A stretch of DNA of 64,000 bases from Lactarius indigo (Eukaryota; Basidiomycota; Agaricomycetes; Russulales; Russulaceae). Shown piece after piece: positions 44,487 to 55,070 of this stretch. The translations under genes were made by a program, and so were the position numbers. The first letter of the stretch is position 1. Each line of letters opens with the position of its first letter. The stretch lies in assembly GCA_025766275.1 (NCBI GenBank), contig JAFKAC010000010.1, positions 1,798,001 to 1,862,000 of the forward strand. The letters are read 5' to 3'. The notes under the pieces were generated by a model. The model searched no databases. It was not told the origin of the DNA and saw only the letters and a program-made list of their open reading frames with translations.

Positions 44487-46404
44487 ATGAACTTTTCATC
44501 GCCCGCGCAGGATGTCATCCAGAGACCCGTCGTCCTTGACCAGAGCCAAATTCACGTGCAACTGACTGCTGAGGAGCTGAGTGATTACTACGAACTGGAA
44601 TGGACCGCGAATGAGATCGTTTCGAATAATTACAAGCGCGTGAGAGGACTGTTCTTTCCGCCCCACATCGGATTGTGACGAACCGCATATTGTCCCCAGG
44701 TAGCCCTGCAATTCCCTGACGAACTGTTACGCGACTCTGTTTCGATTTATCATAGCCTCAAGCGCGCTGTCGGTGCCAATAGCGAGTTCTATGTGCTCGC
44801 AGATACGTCTTATGGCAGGTATGTCATCGTCTGTCCACACACCTGCATCACCCTAACTGGAGATAGCTGTTGTGTGGACGAAGTCGCTGCGCAACACGTC
44901 GATGCGGATGCTGTCGTACATTATGGTCACGCTTGCATGAGCAAGTGAGTCCTTTCTGTCCCCTCCTAAAGCGTTTACCGACCACTTCAGGACCTATCGC
45001 CTCCCCGTCATTTACGTGTTCGGTAAAAAACCCGTGGACGTAAAAGATGCCGCGAAATTGCTTTTGGAGTCCTGGACTTCTTTCGCAAAAGTTGCAGTGC
45101 TTAAGCACGACGTCGCATATACGCATCAAGCAGGTACGCCTTAGGCTCCTAACGCGAGACATGGTTTTGACCGCATTCGCAGAACGGCTAGTATCGGCTC
45201 TGCGGGACGTATTTTCAAGCCATAAAATCACTGTCTCGTACAACCCTATCCCACGAAAGCTTGGTCCATCGACTACAGCCTCTACCACTCCCACCGCCAC
45301 GATAGAACATGATAACCACGACTCCGAGGATACAACTCCCATTCTCTATGTCGGGTCACCGAGTCTCGCGTTGACGAATCTCCTTATGACACACCCAGCT
45401 ACTCCCGTACGCACCTGTCTCCGCGCTCTATAGAGCGCACAGTTCATTCGAGGCCACCTTTAAAGGTCTACGGGTACGACCCTACGACACGCCAGGCCTC
45501 CCTTCAGTCTGTACAAACGAACAAGCTCCTGATGCGACGGTACGCAATCGTCCAAAAGGCACGCGATGCCGATGTTTTCGGTATCCTCGTCGGCACGCTC
45601 GGAGTCGGTTCGCTCACACTCTCCCTGTACTGTTACCTTTCATGACTCGAATCTAGCGTCCTACCTCCCTCTTATCGCGCGCATCCGCCAACTTTTAGTC
45701 GACGCTCACAAAAAGGCGTACACGATCAGCGTCGGAAAGCTCAATCCCGCCAAGCTAGCCAACTTTTCCGAGATCGAATGCTTCGTTCTCGTCGCATGTC
45801 CCGAAAATTCGGTGATCGATGCCAAGGTAATACCTTACCTCTCCGCGCGCGTGATCGACTTTGAGAGGATGTTAGGACTTTTTCAGGCCTATCGTAACAC
45901 CATTCGAGCTCCAGCTCGCATTACAGCCCTCCCCGACCTGGACCGGCGAGTACATGCTCGATTTCGACCGGGTCCTCGCACGAGAGCCATCCAAGCGCTC
46001 ATCGGATGACGAGGACGAGGACGGCGATCCTGATCGCCCGGTGTTCTCGCTCATCACGGGGAAGTACAGGCATGCCAAGCGCTATGGGGGTGAGTAGCTT
46101 CTTATGATCACTGGGTCCGCATTGAATACCTCGGCAACAGAGGACGATCCGACGCCTGCGCAGGAGACGACTTCTTCCGCCCTTATTCTCAGAGACCAGG
46201 ATGGCACGGTCACGACACTCAGGGATAGCGCTGCTGGTATGCTTTGATTCTTTCTTCCAAAATTGTTCAGCTGAACCCCGTCAAGGCGAATTTCTACAAT
46301 CCCGCACGTTCCGTGGTCTCGAGACGCGTGCAGGACTTGATCCCCCTAGTATCCTCGAGCAAGGGCGGAGTGGTATCGCTCGGGGCTATGGGGATGATCA
46401 TTGA
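44487..46404 (+). CDS. DPH2: Diphthamide biosynthesis protein 2
   Basis: Ten exons (44487-44639, 44700-44818, 44867-44944, 44991-45133, 45183-45406, 45466-45607, 45657-45826, 45876-46089, 46141-46236, 46271-46404) splice in phase to 490 aa. Diagnostic segments: [61 protein letters not shown] text, [25 protein letters not shown], and [11 protein letters not shown] with [12 protein letters not shown] near the end. With Dph1 it forms the radical-SAM-type complex that starts diphthamide synthesis on elongation factor 2. The final exon uses the frame ending at 46404; a longer overlapping frame to 46429 does not carry the family motif. Length fits the family (about 490-550 aa). Confidence 0.93.
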
Positions 46405-46509
46405 TGAATTTGGACTGTACAATAAGTGAATGCGAAGCAAAAGTTTAATTCTCCTTCCTGGAGACCTACGGGGAATATTCCTTGATGACCAGTTCGCCAA
46501 TAGAACGCG

Positions 46510-47795
46510 TCAGATACGCACCGCATACTCAACCTTCGAAAACTCGAACGCGGTAAACCCACGCGCCATCAAGACGTCCCGCAGCTCGACCATGCATTCC
46601 TTCTCCATTCGTCGCAACCCATCCAGGTCTTGCTGCGTCCTGATCCCCTCTTTGAGCAATATTTGGAGATGAGATTGGCCGAGTCCGATGCCTGCGAGAA
46701 AGTGCTTCACAGCCGCGGAACCGTCGTCAGGTGGCTTCGTGGTGACCTGTGGCTTGGGGAGCGTTCTTCCATCCGCGGGCACGTCGACAGTGCGACGCGC
46801 AGATTCGGATGTCGTGCGACTGTGGCTACTGGATGATCGTCTGCCCGCTGCCCGCTTTTGGGAATTTATCGTAGGACTAAGAGCACGTGAGACTGTGGGA
46901 ACTAAACGCTTACTTTATGAGGTGGGCGAGCCGAGAACGTCCGTTTGTACTCCCTCAGACGTTTGACCACGTTGGCACTATCGCCGCCGCTTGGTGCGTC
47001 TGTTTTGGTGAACGAGTGAGAATAAGAGACAAAAAGGAGGATATGCTGGAACAGTGATACCGGTTCTTCCTACTCCATCCGAGTCCGCCCGATGTGTAGG
47101 CTTATGTGTAGAGTGTGTATCGCTGACCTGCCGAGTATGTGGCTGCGAGTCTGGGTGTGCAAGATAGAAGGCTCGTAAAAATTCGGTACAGTGACTCGCA
47201 ACGCTGGATCCTGTCTGTCTCTTCAATGCGCCAGGTCTACCGTGGGTGACCGGAGGAGACGTGCGCTCGGGCACGGACTCCTCGCTCTGGGAACGCGAGC
47301 GCTTTCGTCCGCCTCCTTCAGAAAACGGAGAACGCGACAGGTGCGGAGCTGACGGGGGGACTCGATTATCAGATCGCGTGACTGCGTGAAAACCTCACGC
47401 AGCTAACTCTCTCACTCACTCGGCGCACGGACTCCCCTCAGCCTCGCCGACTCTCTGCAACGCTTGGCTGGCACAGGGTCCTCGTCGGAGCTACTACGAC
47501 TAGCGGCGTACTCAGATCCGTTATCGTCATTGTCTTTGGGCAAGGCGGCCAAGGGTTCAGGACTTCCTGCGGCCGTGTCGTCGACCGCGGTGTCGGAGTG
47601 CGGCTCTTCTTCGAGATTCGAGCTCTGTTGCGGACTCCTTACGTTTACGGGGCAGCCATGCGGCGGCTTGGTTAGGCTCGTCGCAGAGGCCTGTGTCGCC
47701 TCCGGACTGTTGCTTGCTGAGGGTATCCCTGGTTTGCAGGACATGCTGGCGGAATCTAGTGGCCCAGAACAAAAAGGAGGCGGCGCGGGGGGCAC
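46510..47795 (-). CDS. SAM-like domain protein, paralogue 1 (exons partly resolved)
   Basis: The 3' exon (46510 to about 46860) encodes HFLAGIGLGQSHLQILLKEG, IRTQQDLDGLRRM and a final ARGFTAFEFSKVEYAVRI, matching the C-terminal domain of the neighbour at 48299-49105 (FLASIQLGETHAQMLLDEG ... SRGFTTFELIKFISA). The helical pattern suggests a SAM-like fold. Upstream Ser/Arg/Pro-rich frames at 47412-47795 (ending RLRGVRAPSE at a GTGAGT donor) and about 47120-47330 (SEEGGRKRSRSQSEE-like, then PERTSPPVTHGRPG) are likely 5' exons. I could not join all exons or find the N-terminal domain seen in the neighbour. Function is unknown; regulatory roles are possible but unproven. Confidence 0.5.
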
Positions 47796-48298
47796 GCAGT
47801 TGGAGCTGGAAAACTGCAGCCGATCGAGAGATATATCGAGAGTATCTGCTTATAATTGGCTCCTGATGGCGCGAATGGGGGGGTCTGGAAAGCTTCTAGA
47901 TAAGAAGGGCATCGAGCACGAGGCATCGAGGACCGCCAAAGACGCGGTTAACGAATCCCGCAATTGTATGCAGAGACACCTCTTCTTGTCGGTGAGGAAA
48001 CACCAGGCTGGCTTCTAGGCCTGCCTTGGGCCGTCAAGATGACGTCTTAAGACTGGCTTTATGTAGTTAAACACTCTTTTGCCTGGGTAGCGTGTACGCG
48101 CGTAGAATCACAAGGTCGCCACGGCATAAACTAGCGAACAAAACCCCGCCTCGTGTGTTCCTGGTCATAAATAGATATCCGAATAGGATACAGTTACTTA
48201 TCACGGTTCTAGGCGTACATCTCAATGCGGGAGAAGGGTCAAGCAATGTTGGAGTGGTCGTACAGTCAAGAAGGTATCCCCTTGACCTAGCAAGCGAA
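47796..48298 (+). other. Spacer between the two SAM-like genes
   Basis: Contains the unresolved 5' side of paralogue 1. A 184-codon plus-strand frame (47464-48018) runs opposite the presumed exons and has no recognised domain. Nothing else seen. Confidence 0.4.
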
Positions 48299-49105
48299 TT
48301 AACGGATTCCCGATTCCATCAGAACCCAGGCACTCACCGCCGATATGAACTTGATAAGCTCGAAGGTAGTGAATCCCCTCGACTTCAGAGACTCTCTGAC
48401 GAGCTTCAGCGATTCGGTTCCGATGATTTCCTTTATGTGAAGAAGGTCTTGGTGAGTCTTGATGCCTTCATCTAGCAACATCTGGGCATGGGTTTCCCCT
48501 AGCTGAATCGAGGCAAGGAACCCTTCCACAGATCCCAAACTGTCTGGCGCCGGCTTCTCCCACTTCGGCAAAGCCGAGCCTGCCTGCGTCACATTGTATC
48601 GGGGTATACCAGAAGAGTAGTGGGCATAACGCACGTTCGACTTGTCAGTTGCGACGATTTGTGGCTTGATGTCGCTTTCTGGGATTTCGACCTGTTTCAG
48701 AAATTGCTGAGGGCACAGCGCAAAATCTGTGACGGTGGAACCTACAGATACTTTGGAGCTCCGTCGAGTGATGGCCTTGGGAACTGTCCGCAGAGCAGGC
48801 GTTCGCCGGGGTATGACCCTTGTCGGAGCCCACGGCCGCCACCGATTAGTGCTAGGAGTGGTCAAGGCCTTGTTGTCGTCGCAATCTTTCAACCCAAGCA
48901 TTGCGATTATGTCGGCCGGTAAGTCAGCGTCACGAATGATCGCCTCGTCGTCGTCGACGTCATCGCTCATATGATTTCGCACCGCACGGTTGACTGTAGT
49001 TTGGCAGCATTGGAACATCCGCATGAGCGTCGCGGCTGTATTGTGTCGAGCGTAAAGCCTCCGCACCAGAGCTCTCTCGAGGCGGGATAGTTTCAAGGAT
49101 CTCAT
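48299..49105 (-). CDS. HTH-like plus SAM-like protein, paralogue 2
   Basis: An open frame of 268 codons from the ATG at 49105. Residues 6-45 (LSRLERALVRRLYARHNT ... RMFQCCQTTVNRAVRNH) have the spacing of a helix-turn-helix of the kind that counts a short turn between two helices. A basic, Ser/Pro-rich linker follows. The C-terminal SAM-like region is FLASIQLGETHAQMLLDEG, HQDLLHIKEI and SRGFTTFELIKFI. It is the clear paralogue of the gene at 46510. GTGAGTGCC directly after KFISA is a good donor, so the last 13 residues may be intronic and a further 3' exon may exist. DNA or chromatin binding is an inference from the HTH-like segment. Confidence 0.62.
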   Translation of the reverse strand: MRSLKLSRLERALVRRLYARHNTAATLMRMFQCCQTTVNRAVRNHMSDDVDDDEAIIRDADLPADIIAMLGLKDCDDNKALTTPSTNRWRPWAPTRVIPRRTPALRTVPKAITRRSSKVSVGSTVTDFALCPQQFLKQVEIPESDIKPQIVATDKSNVRYAHYSSGIPRYNVTQAGSALPKWEKPAPDSLGSVEGFLASIQLGETHAQMLLDEGIKTHQDLLHIKEIIGTESLKLVRESLKSRGFTTFELIKFISAVSAWVLMESGIR

Positions 49106-50173
49106 GATAAGTGGAGAGGTCGAGTAAGCGAGTCTTGCCTTGCTGTCCTATATGCGCCGTGGATGCTCGGGGCAAGCAGTTTCTAAGAGAAACAAGAACA
49201 CTATGTACAGATGCCGTGCGTCGTATGACTCTTGACTCGCTTACTGTTGGAGTTTTGAGCTTTTAAATTGCCAAAACCCGCCATGAGAGTGCATGAACGT
49301 TTCCAGAAAAGGCGGGGACGCAAAAGCCTCATTCAAAGTTAAGCACCACGTTGCAAATCCTTGAATATGTATACGTACAACGAGGCCGTGCTTCTTGAAT
49401 TGAAACGCATAACCGTTGATCCAGAGACCCCGCGAAATTACTTGTAGGGGTGCGCAAACCGGCAAGCGATTTCAGGGGTAGTATGAAACGGACTATTGAA
49501 TAGGCATTTTAACACACGGGATCATGCGTGTTGAGCGAACTTGAACATGCCGAGCCCTCATGTTGTTATTGGTAAAAGGTACTGCCAGGTGCACTGACCC
49601 TCGGGTTGATTGGAGGACACGGAGAGTGAGCATAATAACTCACTCCTTCAGATCTGCAAGTGGTATCACGCTTCGAGTCCTCACGAATTCACAATGTCGT
49701 GCGACCGCCGTCTTGACCATACTCAGCCGTTTTTTTTTTTCTCATCGACTCCTCTCGAGCTGTAGAACCGGCGAAAAAAGTTGCGGAGGACGAGAGTTTT
49801 GTCTTGACAAACTTTTGGTGCAGAGGGGGTTGCGACTGGTAGGGAATAGAACATAGGAATTTCGAGCTAGTTGAATCATTCAAAACTCGCCAGTGCCTGC
49901 CCTCAAGTAGTCCCACCGGTTAGTCGTCTCATGGGCCGTGGATTGGTGTTCGCTATTGGGACGGAGAACATCACGGAAGTCAAGAACAAGGTTAACCTCG
50001 AGGGGTCATCGAACAAAAGAACAATGACTCAGGTACGCTGATATTGTTGGTCGCGTTCGTAATGGCTCATTTCCTCCTTTCTCGCTCTTACAGCGATCAG
50101 ATATACAGACGCAACTGCGGTCACTGTAGTCTCGACTCTCAAGTCTTTCGCCCAGGGCTGATTATACATCATA
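49106..50173 (+). other. Intergenic DNA
   Basis: No gene is seen. A run of ten or more T lies near 49732. The stretch next to 50174 is the promoter of the following gene. Confidence 0.5.
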
Positions 50174-50836
50174 ATGTTGACGACACCTGCCACGTCGGCG
50201 ACGAATGGGCGGCCGACCCACCCACAACTCCCAGAATCCGGCATGCCCTCGCAGCCCCCATCCACCGTCCCGCTCCCCAATACTGCTCCCCCAGACCACC
50301 GGCCAAACTGGGAGGACTACACATACCCTACAAAGCCCCTACAGCGCCCCAGAGATGCACCAGAGCCCGAAGCCACCTCGTCACCACAACGCATCCCTGT
50401 ATTCGAATACCAATGGCGTGACGAGCTAGTCAGCCATCTTTTAGAACTACCTCCACGCTCGAACTTTGGCGGAAAGTTCGCCATCATTGCCGATCCCGAC
50501 GTGAACAACGGCATGCGCGCGCAGACATTTGCGGACCAACTGCGCACCCAAGGCGTCCCCATCTCGTACGTCCCCTGCTCCTGTTCGTTCGCAAAGCCTC
50601 ACTCTCTTTTCTCCTTCTCTTTCTCGTGTTCTACCAACAGGGAAAGACATTCCGCATTGCGCACCCAGGGCACTATGGACGCCCACACGCTAGTCTTCCC
50701 CTGCAGGTGTGAAGACGGGTGTCAAGGTCGGTTCCTCGTCTCTGTCGGCGACGACATTACGCATCTGTATGGTGTGCCTGGCCAGCGCATCGGCGTCGCG
50801 CTCTATCACCCCCCTCTTGTTGAGAATCCTCTGTAG
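50174..50836 (+). CDS. Hypothetical 195-aa protein
   Basis: Exons 50174-50565 and 50641-50836 flank a 75-bp GTACGT...CAACAG intron whose length is a multiple of three, so the unspliced message would also stay open. The first 75 residues are Pro/Thr-rich. A globular part follows: FEYQWRDELVSHLLELPP, NFGGKFAIIADPDVNNGMRAQTFADQLRTQ and a Cys-containing end (FPCRCEDGCQGRFLVSVGDD). I do not recognise the family. A different reading of exon 2 (GKTFRIAHPGHYGRPHAS) in another frame also looks protein-like, so the true splice may differ and the C-terminus is uncertain. Confidence 0.55.
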   Translation: MLTTPATSATNGRPTHPQLPESGMPSQPPSTVPLPNTAPPDHRPNWEDYTYPTKPLQRPRDAPEPEATSSPQRIPVFEYQWRDELVSHLLELPPRSNFGGKFAIIADPDVNNGMRAQTFADQLRTQGVPISYVPCSCSFAKPHSLFSFSFSCSTNRERHSALRTQGTMDAHTLVFPCRCEDGCQGRFLVSVGDDITHLYGVPGQRIGVALYHPPLVENPL

Positions 50837-51713
50837 TCACCGCAATTCGTGCCACGTATGCTGCTCATATGATGTCATGTATACTATGTATACGGTACTA
50901 ACACTCGATCTAGACTTCATTCAGTACCACATGGTGCCTCGGCCTTACTTGACGTCTGATCCTCTTGCTTCATACAGAGGAACCGTGTGCTCCTACCTTC
51001 TCGGACTCGAATCTGCAGCAAGGCGCTATCACGAAGAGAAGCGGTTGTCTGGACAAGAAGCAGAGGAACGTTCGCCGCGGACCTAGGGTCAGACCCACTT
51101 CACCTTATTCGCGTGGCGCGAACCTTATGCGACCGAACTCCTGCTGCTACCGGGAGCAAAGTCGAGGTCAGAATCGAAGCGTGGTGCCGCAGGCGGTTTC
51201 CCAAGGTTTTCGAGAGGGTGTATATTAGCCAGGAATACGAACGGTCACATCCGGTTTGGTCGGTGCTGCGCTAGGGGCGTTTCGAAGTTATGGCGTGGGG
51301 TGTTGTGTGCGGTCGCAACACGGCGGAGTGAGAGTGCGTTTGCGCCCGAGGAAGAGACTAGGGACGCAGACGTGTGGCGTCCCGCGTGGAATGGGTGCAG
51401 CCGTGGAAGCTGTGACAGGCGTATCAGGAGAGGGTTGGCTTGTAATCTTAATCGATAATATCATACAGTCGACGTAGACATGGAAGAAGTGCATCCTCTC
51501 GAAACGAGTGGGATCACGTGATGGTGTTAGAGGTTTTAGTGCACCGTTTGTCTATTTCCTCGGTTACAGGCCAGTCGCGAGCCTAACCAACGAAAATCTT
51601 TCATCATGCTATTGGGACTCATGGTTCTTGTCATCACTCACGACCTCTAGGCTTTTGGAATACGTTTCCCGGTTGTCACTACCTCGTGTGACGACATCGT
51701 ATATGACTCGAAT
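50837..51713 (+). other. Intergenic DNA
   Basis: No gene is supported. A frame running into 51714 from about 51650 (AFGIRFPVVTTSCDD) may be part of the crinkler-like fragment that follows. Confidence 0.4.
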
Positions 51714-51932
51714 ATGAAGGTCAAGAAGAAGCGGAAAGTCCGTCTTGCTCGTGTTAATGCTGAGTGCCTCACAGTGTGGAAGTTGAAGGGCGAAAATTTT
51801 ATCAACGACTTGAATTCTAGTGCCAAATACTTAGCGGGAATACTTAGGAACATCGACATCGACAACAAGGACGCCGTTGAGGAGCTTGATGTATGTACGA
51901 AGGTGGCGCCGGAACCTCCAACTCCCACCTGA
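51714..51932 (+). pseudogene. Crinkler-like N-terminal header fragment
   Basis: A 72-codon frame reading MKVKKKRKVRLARVNAE, then CLTVWKL, ENFINDLNS and AVEELDVCTKVAPEPPTPT. The order basic stretch, (L)TVWKL, acidic loop, EELD then a Pro-rich boundary resembles the ubiquitin-like header of crinkler-type (CRN) proteins known in chytrids, oomycetes and some Agaricomycetes. No complete N-terminal part or C-terminal effector domain is found downstream, so it is treated as a fragment. It may extend upstream to about 51650 in frame. The assignment is by pattern only; a chance open frame is possible. Confidence 0.4.
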
Positions 51933-53069
51933 TGAGACCCTACTCGTGTGAATGCCTGGTATGTCACCTATGTCTACTGCCATTAATTGTGTTCTCATAT
52001 GACTCATACTAGCTGTTGCATCGAACAAGGACCACTCAGTCAGAGTCGGGGACCCTGTGACCGGACACGCCTCCATAACGTCGATTTGTTTCCAATCTTA
52101 GTGTTTAAACGATAAGTGTTCCCTGTTGGCTCACGCCTGTGAACGGGTACCGACTGTACAACTGCATGCCATAGGACGAAGCAGCACACGAACTTGAAAG
52201 ATGCTGTTGGCGTCTCCCAGGAGGTTTTTCAACCGACCGACAGTCTCGCTTTGGGACATCATCAATGCATCGCCCTGCAACTCGAAAAACTTCACACAGC
52301 GTCTGCAAGCTCATTCTCAGGAAGGGAACTCCAAGGCAGGCCAATCCACGAGTAACATGGAACTCGGAGAAACTTGAATGGTCCCTTCGTCTAATTGAAA
52401 TATCCCAGCTGTAGTGTCCCCATCAAGATGCACTGTTCTGCGTATGCTTGCATCTCCAAACCTTGTTCTGGCTGCTACATCTGAATGGGAATTGTCGACG
52501 ACGTGAAGCCAAACCTCATAGACACTGGCACTTGAAGCTCCTGCCGCTCCGACCTGGGGCTATTACCAGTCATAAATTTAGACAGATTTGATTTCGGATC
52601 ACAGTGTAATCAGTATCATTTAAAGTATAACCGGTAGCTAATCCCGATTATGAACCAAAATTGGCTATCCCAAGAGCCCAAGTCCTTAGGCTGTAGCCAA
52701 GGCGATGTCGTTGTTTAAATCCCACGCTCGCACGCACAGGACACGACGATTGATTTCGGTTGGTTTGCAGTAGGGAGAGGGAAAGCACAGAGAATCCGAG
52801 TCTATCATTAATTTTTGGGTTTCGAGACATGACCAGACTTGGCCAGTCTGCTTTACGTTGACTGAGGATATCGCATGACCTGTTTCGTTCCATTTCACCA
52901 AAAGTATAACATCCAATGTGTATCGACATTACTCTCTCCCAACAGAAACGACCACCGACAAGAGAAAAACATGACAGCGCTTTCTTGACGCAATCACCAA
53001 GAAAATCTGCGACGACAGTCCGGTCAACTTTGTTTGTGCATCGTGATTTTTCCTGCAAATTTGCGCGGT
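51933..53069 (+). other. Intergenic DNA
   Basis: No gene could be supported. A 136-codon minus-strand frame at 52648-53058 shows no known motif. Confidence 0.45.
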
Positions 53070-53805
53070 TTAGTTCACGAACTGCCTGAGCGCTTCAAAC
53101 AAGCGAGTAACTTATGCAACGCCTATTATCAAAAGGCGCGCATACCCTCACTGAGCCGATGGGTTGGCCTGGAGACTTCCGGGCGATGCATAGCCACGCC
53201 TGTGGGTGTGACTGGATATTCGCCCCCTTTGAACCGCTTCGACCAATTCCAACGTGACAGGGATTTTGAAAAATGGTGGGGATATGCCAGTCATCGTGAT
53301 GCCGGCCATTACCTTGAAGTCGGGAGATCGACGCCTAGGAGATCTCGGGTTCGGTTGTTGGACTGAGCAGCAGCGGTAGCCCCCGGCGATGAGGTCCATA
53401 ATTTCTAAATGTCATTTGTCTTCCTGAATGAGTAGTAGATACCCGTTCGTATCCACGACACTCACCGCCTGTCCTAGCATACCTCACTTATCCGCAGGTG
53501 AACAGAGGGATGTCTTTGTGACTGCGTAAATCCCTGCCTAACGCTCGACCAGCATAGCCCATTACGCGCAGAAGTTGCATGACAAAATCATCAACAGTGG
53601 ACTCTCCACCTGGAACTGGATTCATCACGAGATCCATATACCAGACAACCTGGTGACTTTCTCCGTCTTCTATTTCGTCCGCCATCAATCTGTTGGGGAG
53701 GTCGAGATGATGAAATGAAGGAGGCAGGACCGCCTGACCGAGGAACGTAGTGGTATTCTGCCGAGCGATGAAGATGCTGTATGCGGCAAGGTCGTTGATA
53801 GTTCA
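53070..53805 (-). pseudogene. Broken member of an unnamed agaricomycete family (VPGGES...FFKIPVT)
   Basis: Reading 3' to 5' on the plus strand, the conserved blocks of a widespread but unnamed mushroom family occur in order: AVLPPSFHHLDLPNR, NPVPGGESTVDDFVMQLLRVMGY, SHKDIPLFTCG, VVDTNGYLLLIQEDK, PDFKVMAGITMTGISPPFFK, IPVTLELVEAVQRG and the tail FEALRQFVN. The gene is interrupted by TAA after FTCG, by TGA at 53412-53414 where the family has arginine (QEDK-R-HLE, CGA to TGA), and by a frameshift near 53150. The function of the family is unknown; its members often occur in lineage-specific expansions. Confidence 0.75.
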
Positions 53806-54556
53806 GTCACGTTCCAGACTTAGCACCGCGAATGAGGTTGGCCGTTACAGTAACGCTAGTTCGGCGTCCAGAAGTAGACGGCGCTGATCAGGGAATCAGA
53901 TGTGTAGCGATGCATCAGCACGAGTACGTCTGGTGTGAATACCAGATCAAGTACCAAATAACATACCTCAGTTTGAGACAACGTTGAGATTAACGCGAAT
54001 ATGGAAACCTTCTAATGCTTGTAAATACTGGTTGTGACGGCATACAGTACGGACAGATGCAGGGCCCTAATGAGCACATAGTCCTAGGCCGTGTCCAAAG
54101 CCGTGTCCAAGGCCGTGTCCAAAATGCTCGTCACCGCAAGTGTCACTACGTCACATATCACATGTGACCACCTGACAAATTGTGACGTATTGCCTTGTTC
54201 GGAAATAGGTGTTGACCAGCACATTTTTATGTGATTCAGGGCATTACCTTGTAGTGGAGATGGCAGGCTTTTATTTATACAACCGTCGAAATCAGATGTA
54301 TTGGTATAATGTATTGATGTAGAGCTAGATGTGCATTTATACAGCTGTTGTAATAGTGATCAACGGCAGTACACTGCAAGGTACACTGACAGTATCATGC
54401 TTGGTATCATGATGGTGATACACCACTCGCCCACTTACGGTACTGTCACTCACGGTGGTCTGAGATTAAGTTTGCATGGCCTCCTTCTCTTGCATAAAAG
54501 GGTGCACCCCCTCACTACGTCCATAACTTCAGCATCTAGTTAAATTTTCCGCTCTC
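53806..54556 (+). other. Intergenic DNA with a short tandem repeat
   Basis: No gene is seen. It holds the 12-bp tandem repeat at 54087-54122 and, after it, several ATGTGA/TCACAT half-palindromes between 54135 and 54190. Confidence 0.5.
54087..54122 (+). repeat. Three tandem copies of a 12-bp unit
   Basis: GGCCGTGTCCAA, AGCCGTGTCCAA and GGCCGTGTCCAA follow directly on one another. Such strings can mark the end of a DNA transposon, but no inverted partner was found in the window. Confidence 0.75.
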
Positions 54557-55070
54557 ATGTCGACCGCCACATCACAAACCCCTCCCACTGTTCTGACGTA
54601 CTCCTACAACTCGAAATTGGTTTATGTTTCGCCAGGAGAATCGTACGAGGTACTTTTCCGTCTATTGCTGATTTGGAGCATTTTTTGCTTACTCCGACTA
54701 GCAAGCCATCGAGTTTGCTCAAGGGGCCTTTCCAGAGCTCAGAGATATCGATCATAGCCTGATATACCTCGAAATCCGCGTAATTCTCCATAACCAGGCC
54801 GAACGGACGAAGGCGCGAATACATCGGACGGCGTGGTCTCCCGTTGTCGCCACCCTTGCGCAATTTGAAATCGTGGAAATACACGTCGCATCCCCCTCTT
54901 CTGCCTCCACGCCCTCGGTCGCCCGGCCACCCCCATACGCTTCAGAAACGGGTTGGCCCAGGGAGGTGAAGGGGTCATCCACAAGCAAAAACCTGTTCGG
55001 CCCTGCCTCAAAGCAACAATCACGCATACATACCCTCATAGCACGACTTTTCCGTCAGAGGTCGCCTTGA
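54557..55070 (+). CDS. Small agaricomycete-family protein, 153 aa
   Basis: Exons 54557-54649 and 54702-55070 join in frame (GTACTT...ACTAG intron, 52 bp). Conserved-looking segments: TVLTYSYNSKLVYVSPGESYEQAIEF, AFPELRDIDHSLIYLEIRVIL, ARIHRTAWSPVVATLAQFEIVEIHV, then a Ser/Pro-rich tail. This pattern is known to me from many small proteins of mushroom genomes that have no assigned function, often found close to other lineage-specific genes. No signal peptide is evident. The frame is intact, unlike its neighbours on both sides. An alternative acceptor three bases further (CAAG) would drop one residue. Confidence 0.7.

Noticed and set aside
46244..46429. Alternative reading of the last DPH2 exon (ending FGLYNK)
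   Set aside because: It does not keep the splice phase of the preceding exon, whereas the frame ending at 46404 does and contains the family block [11 protein letters not shown].
47464..48018. 184-codon plus-strand frame
   Set aside because: Opposes Ser/Pro-rich presumed exons of the SAM-like gene and lacks a recognisable domain; could not be supported as a separate gene.
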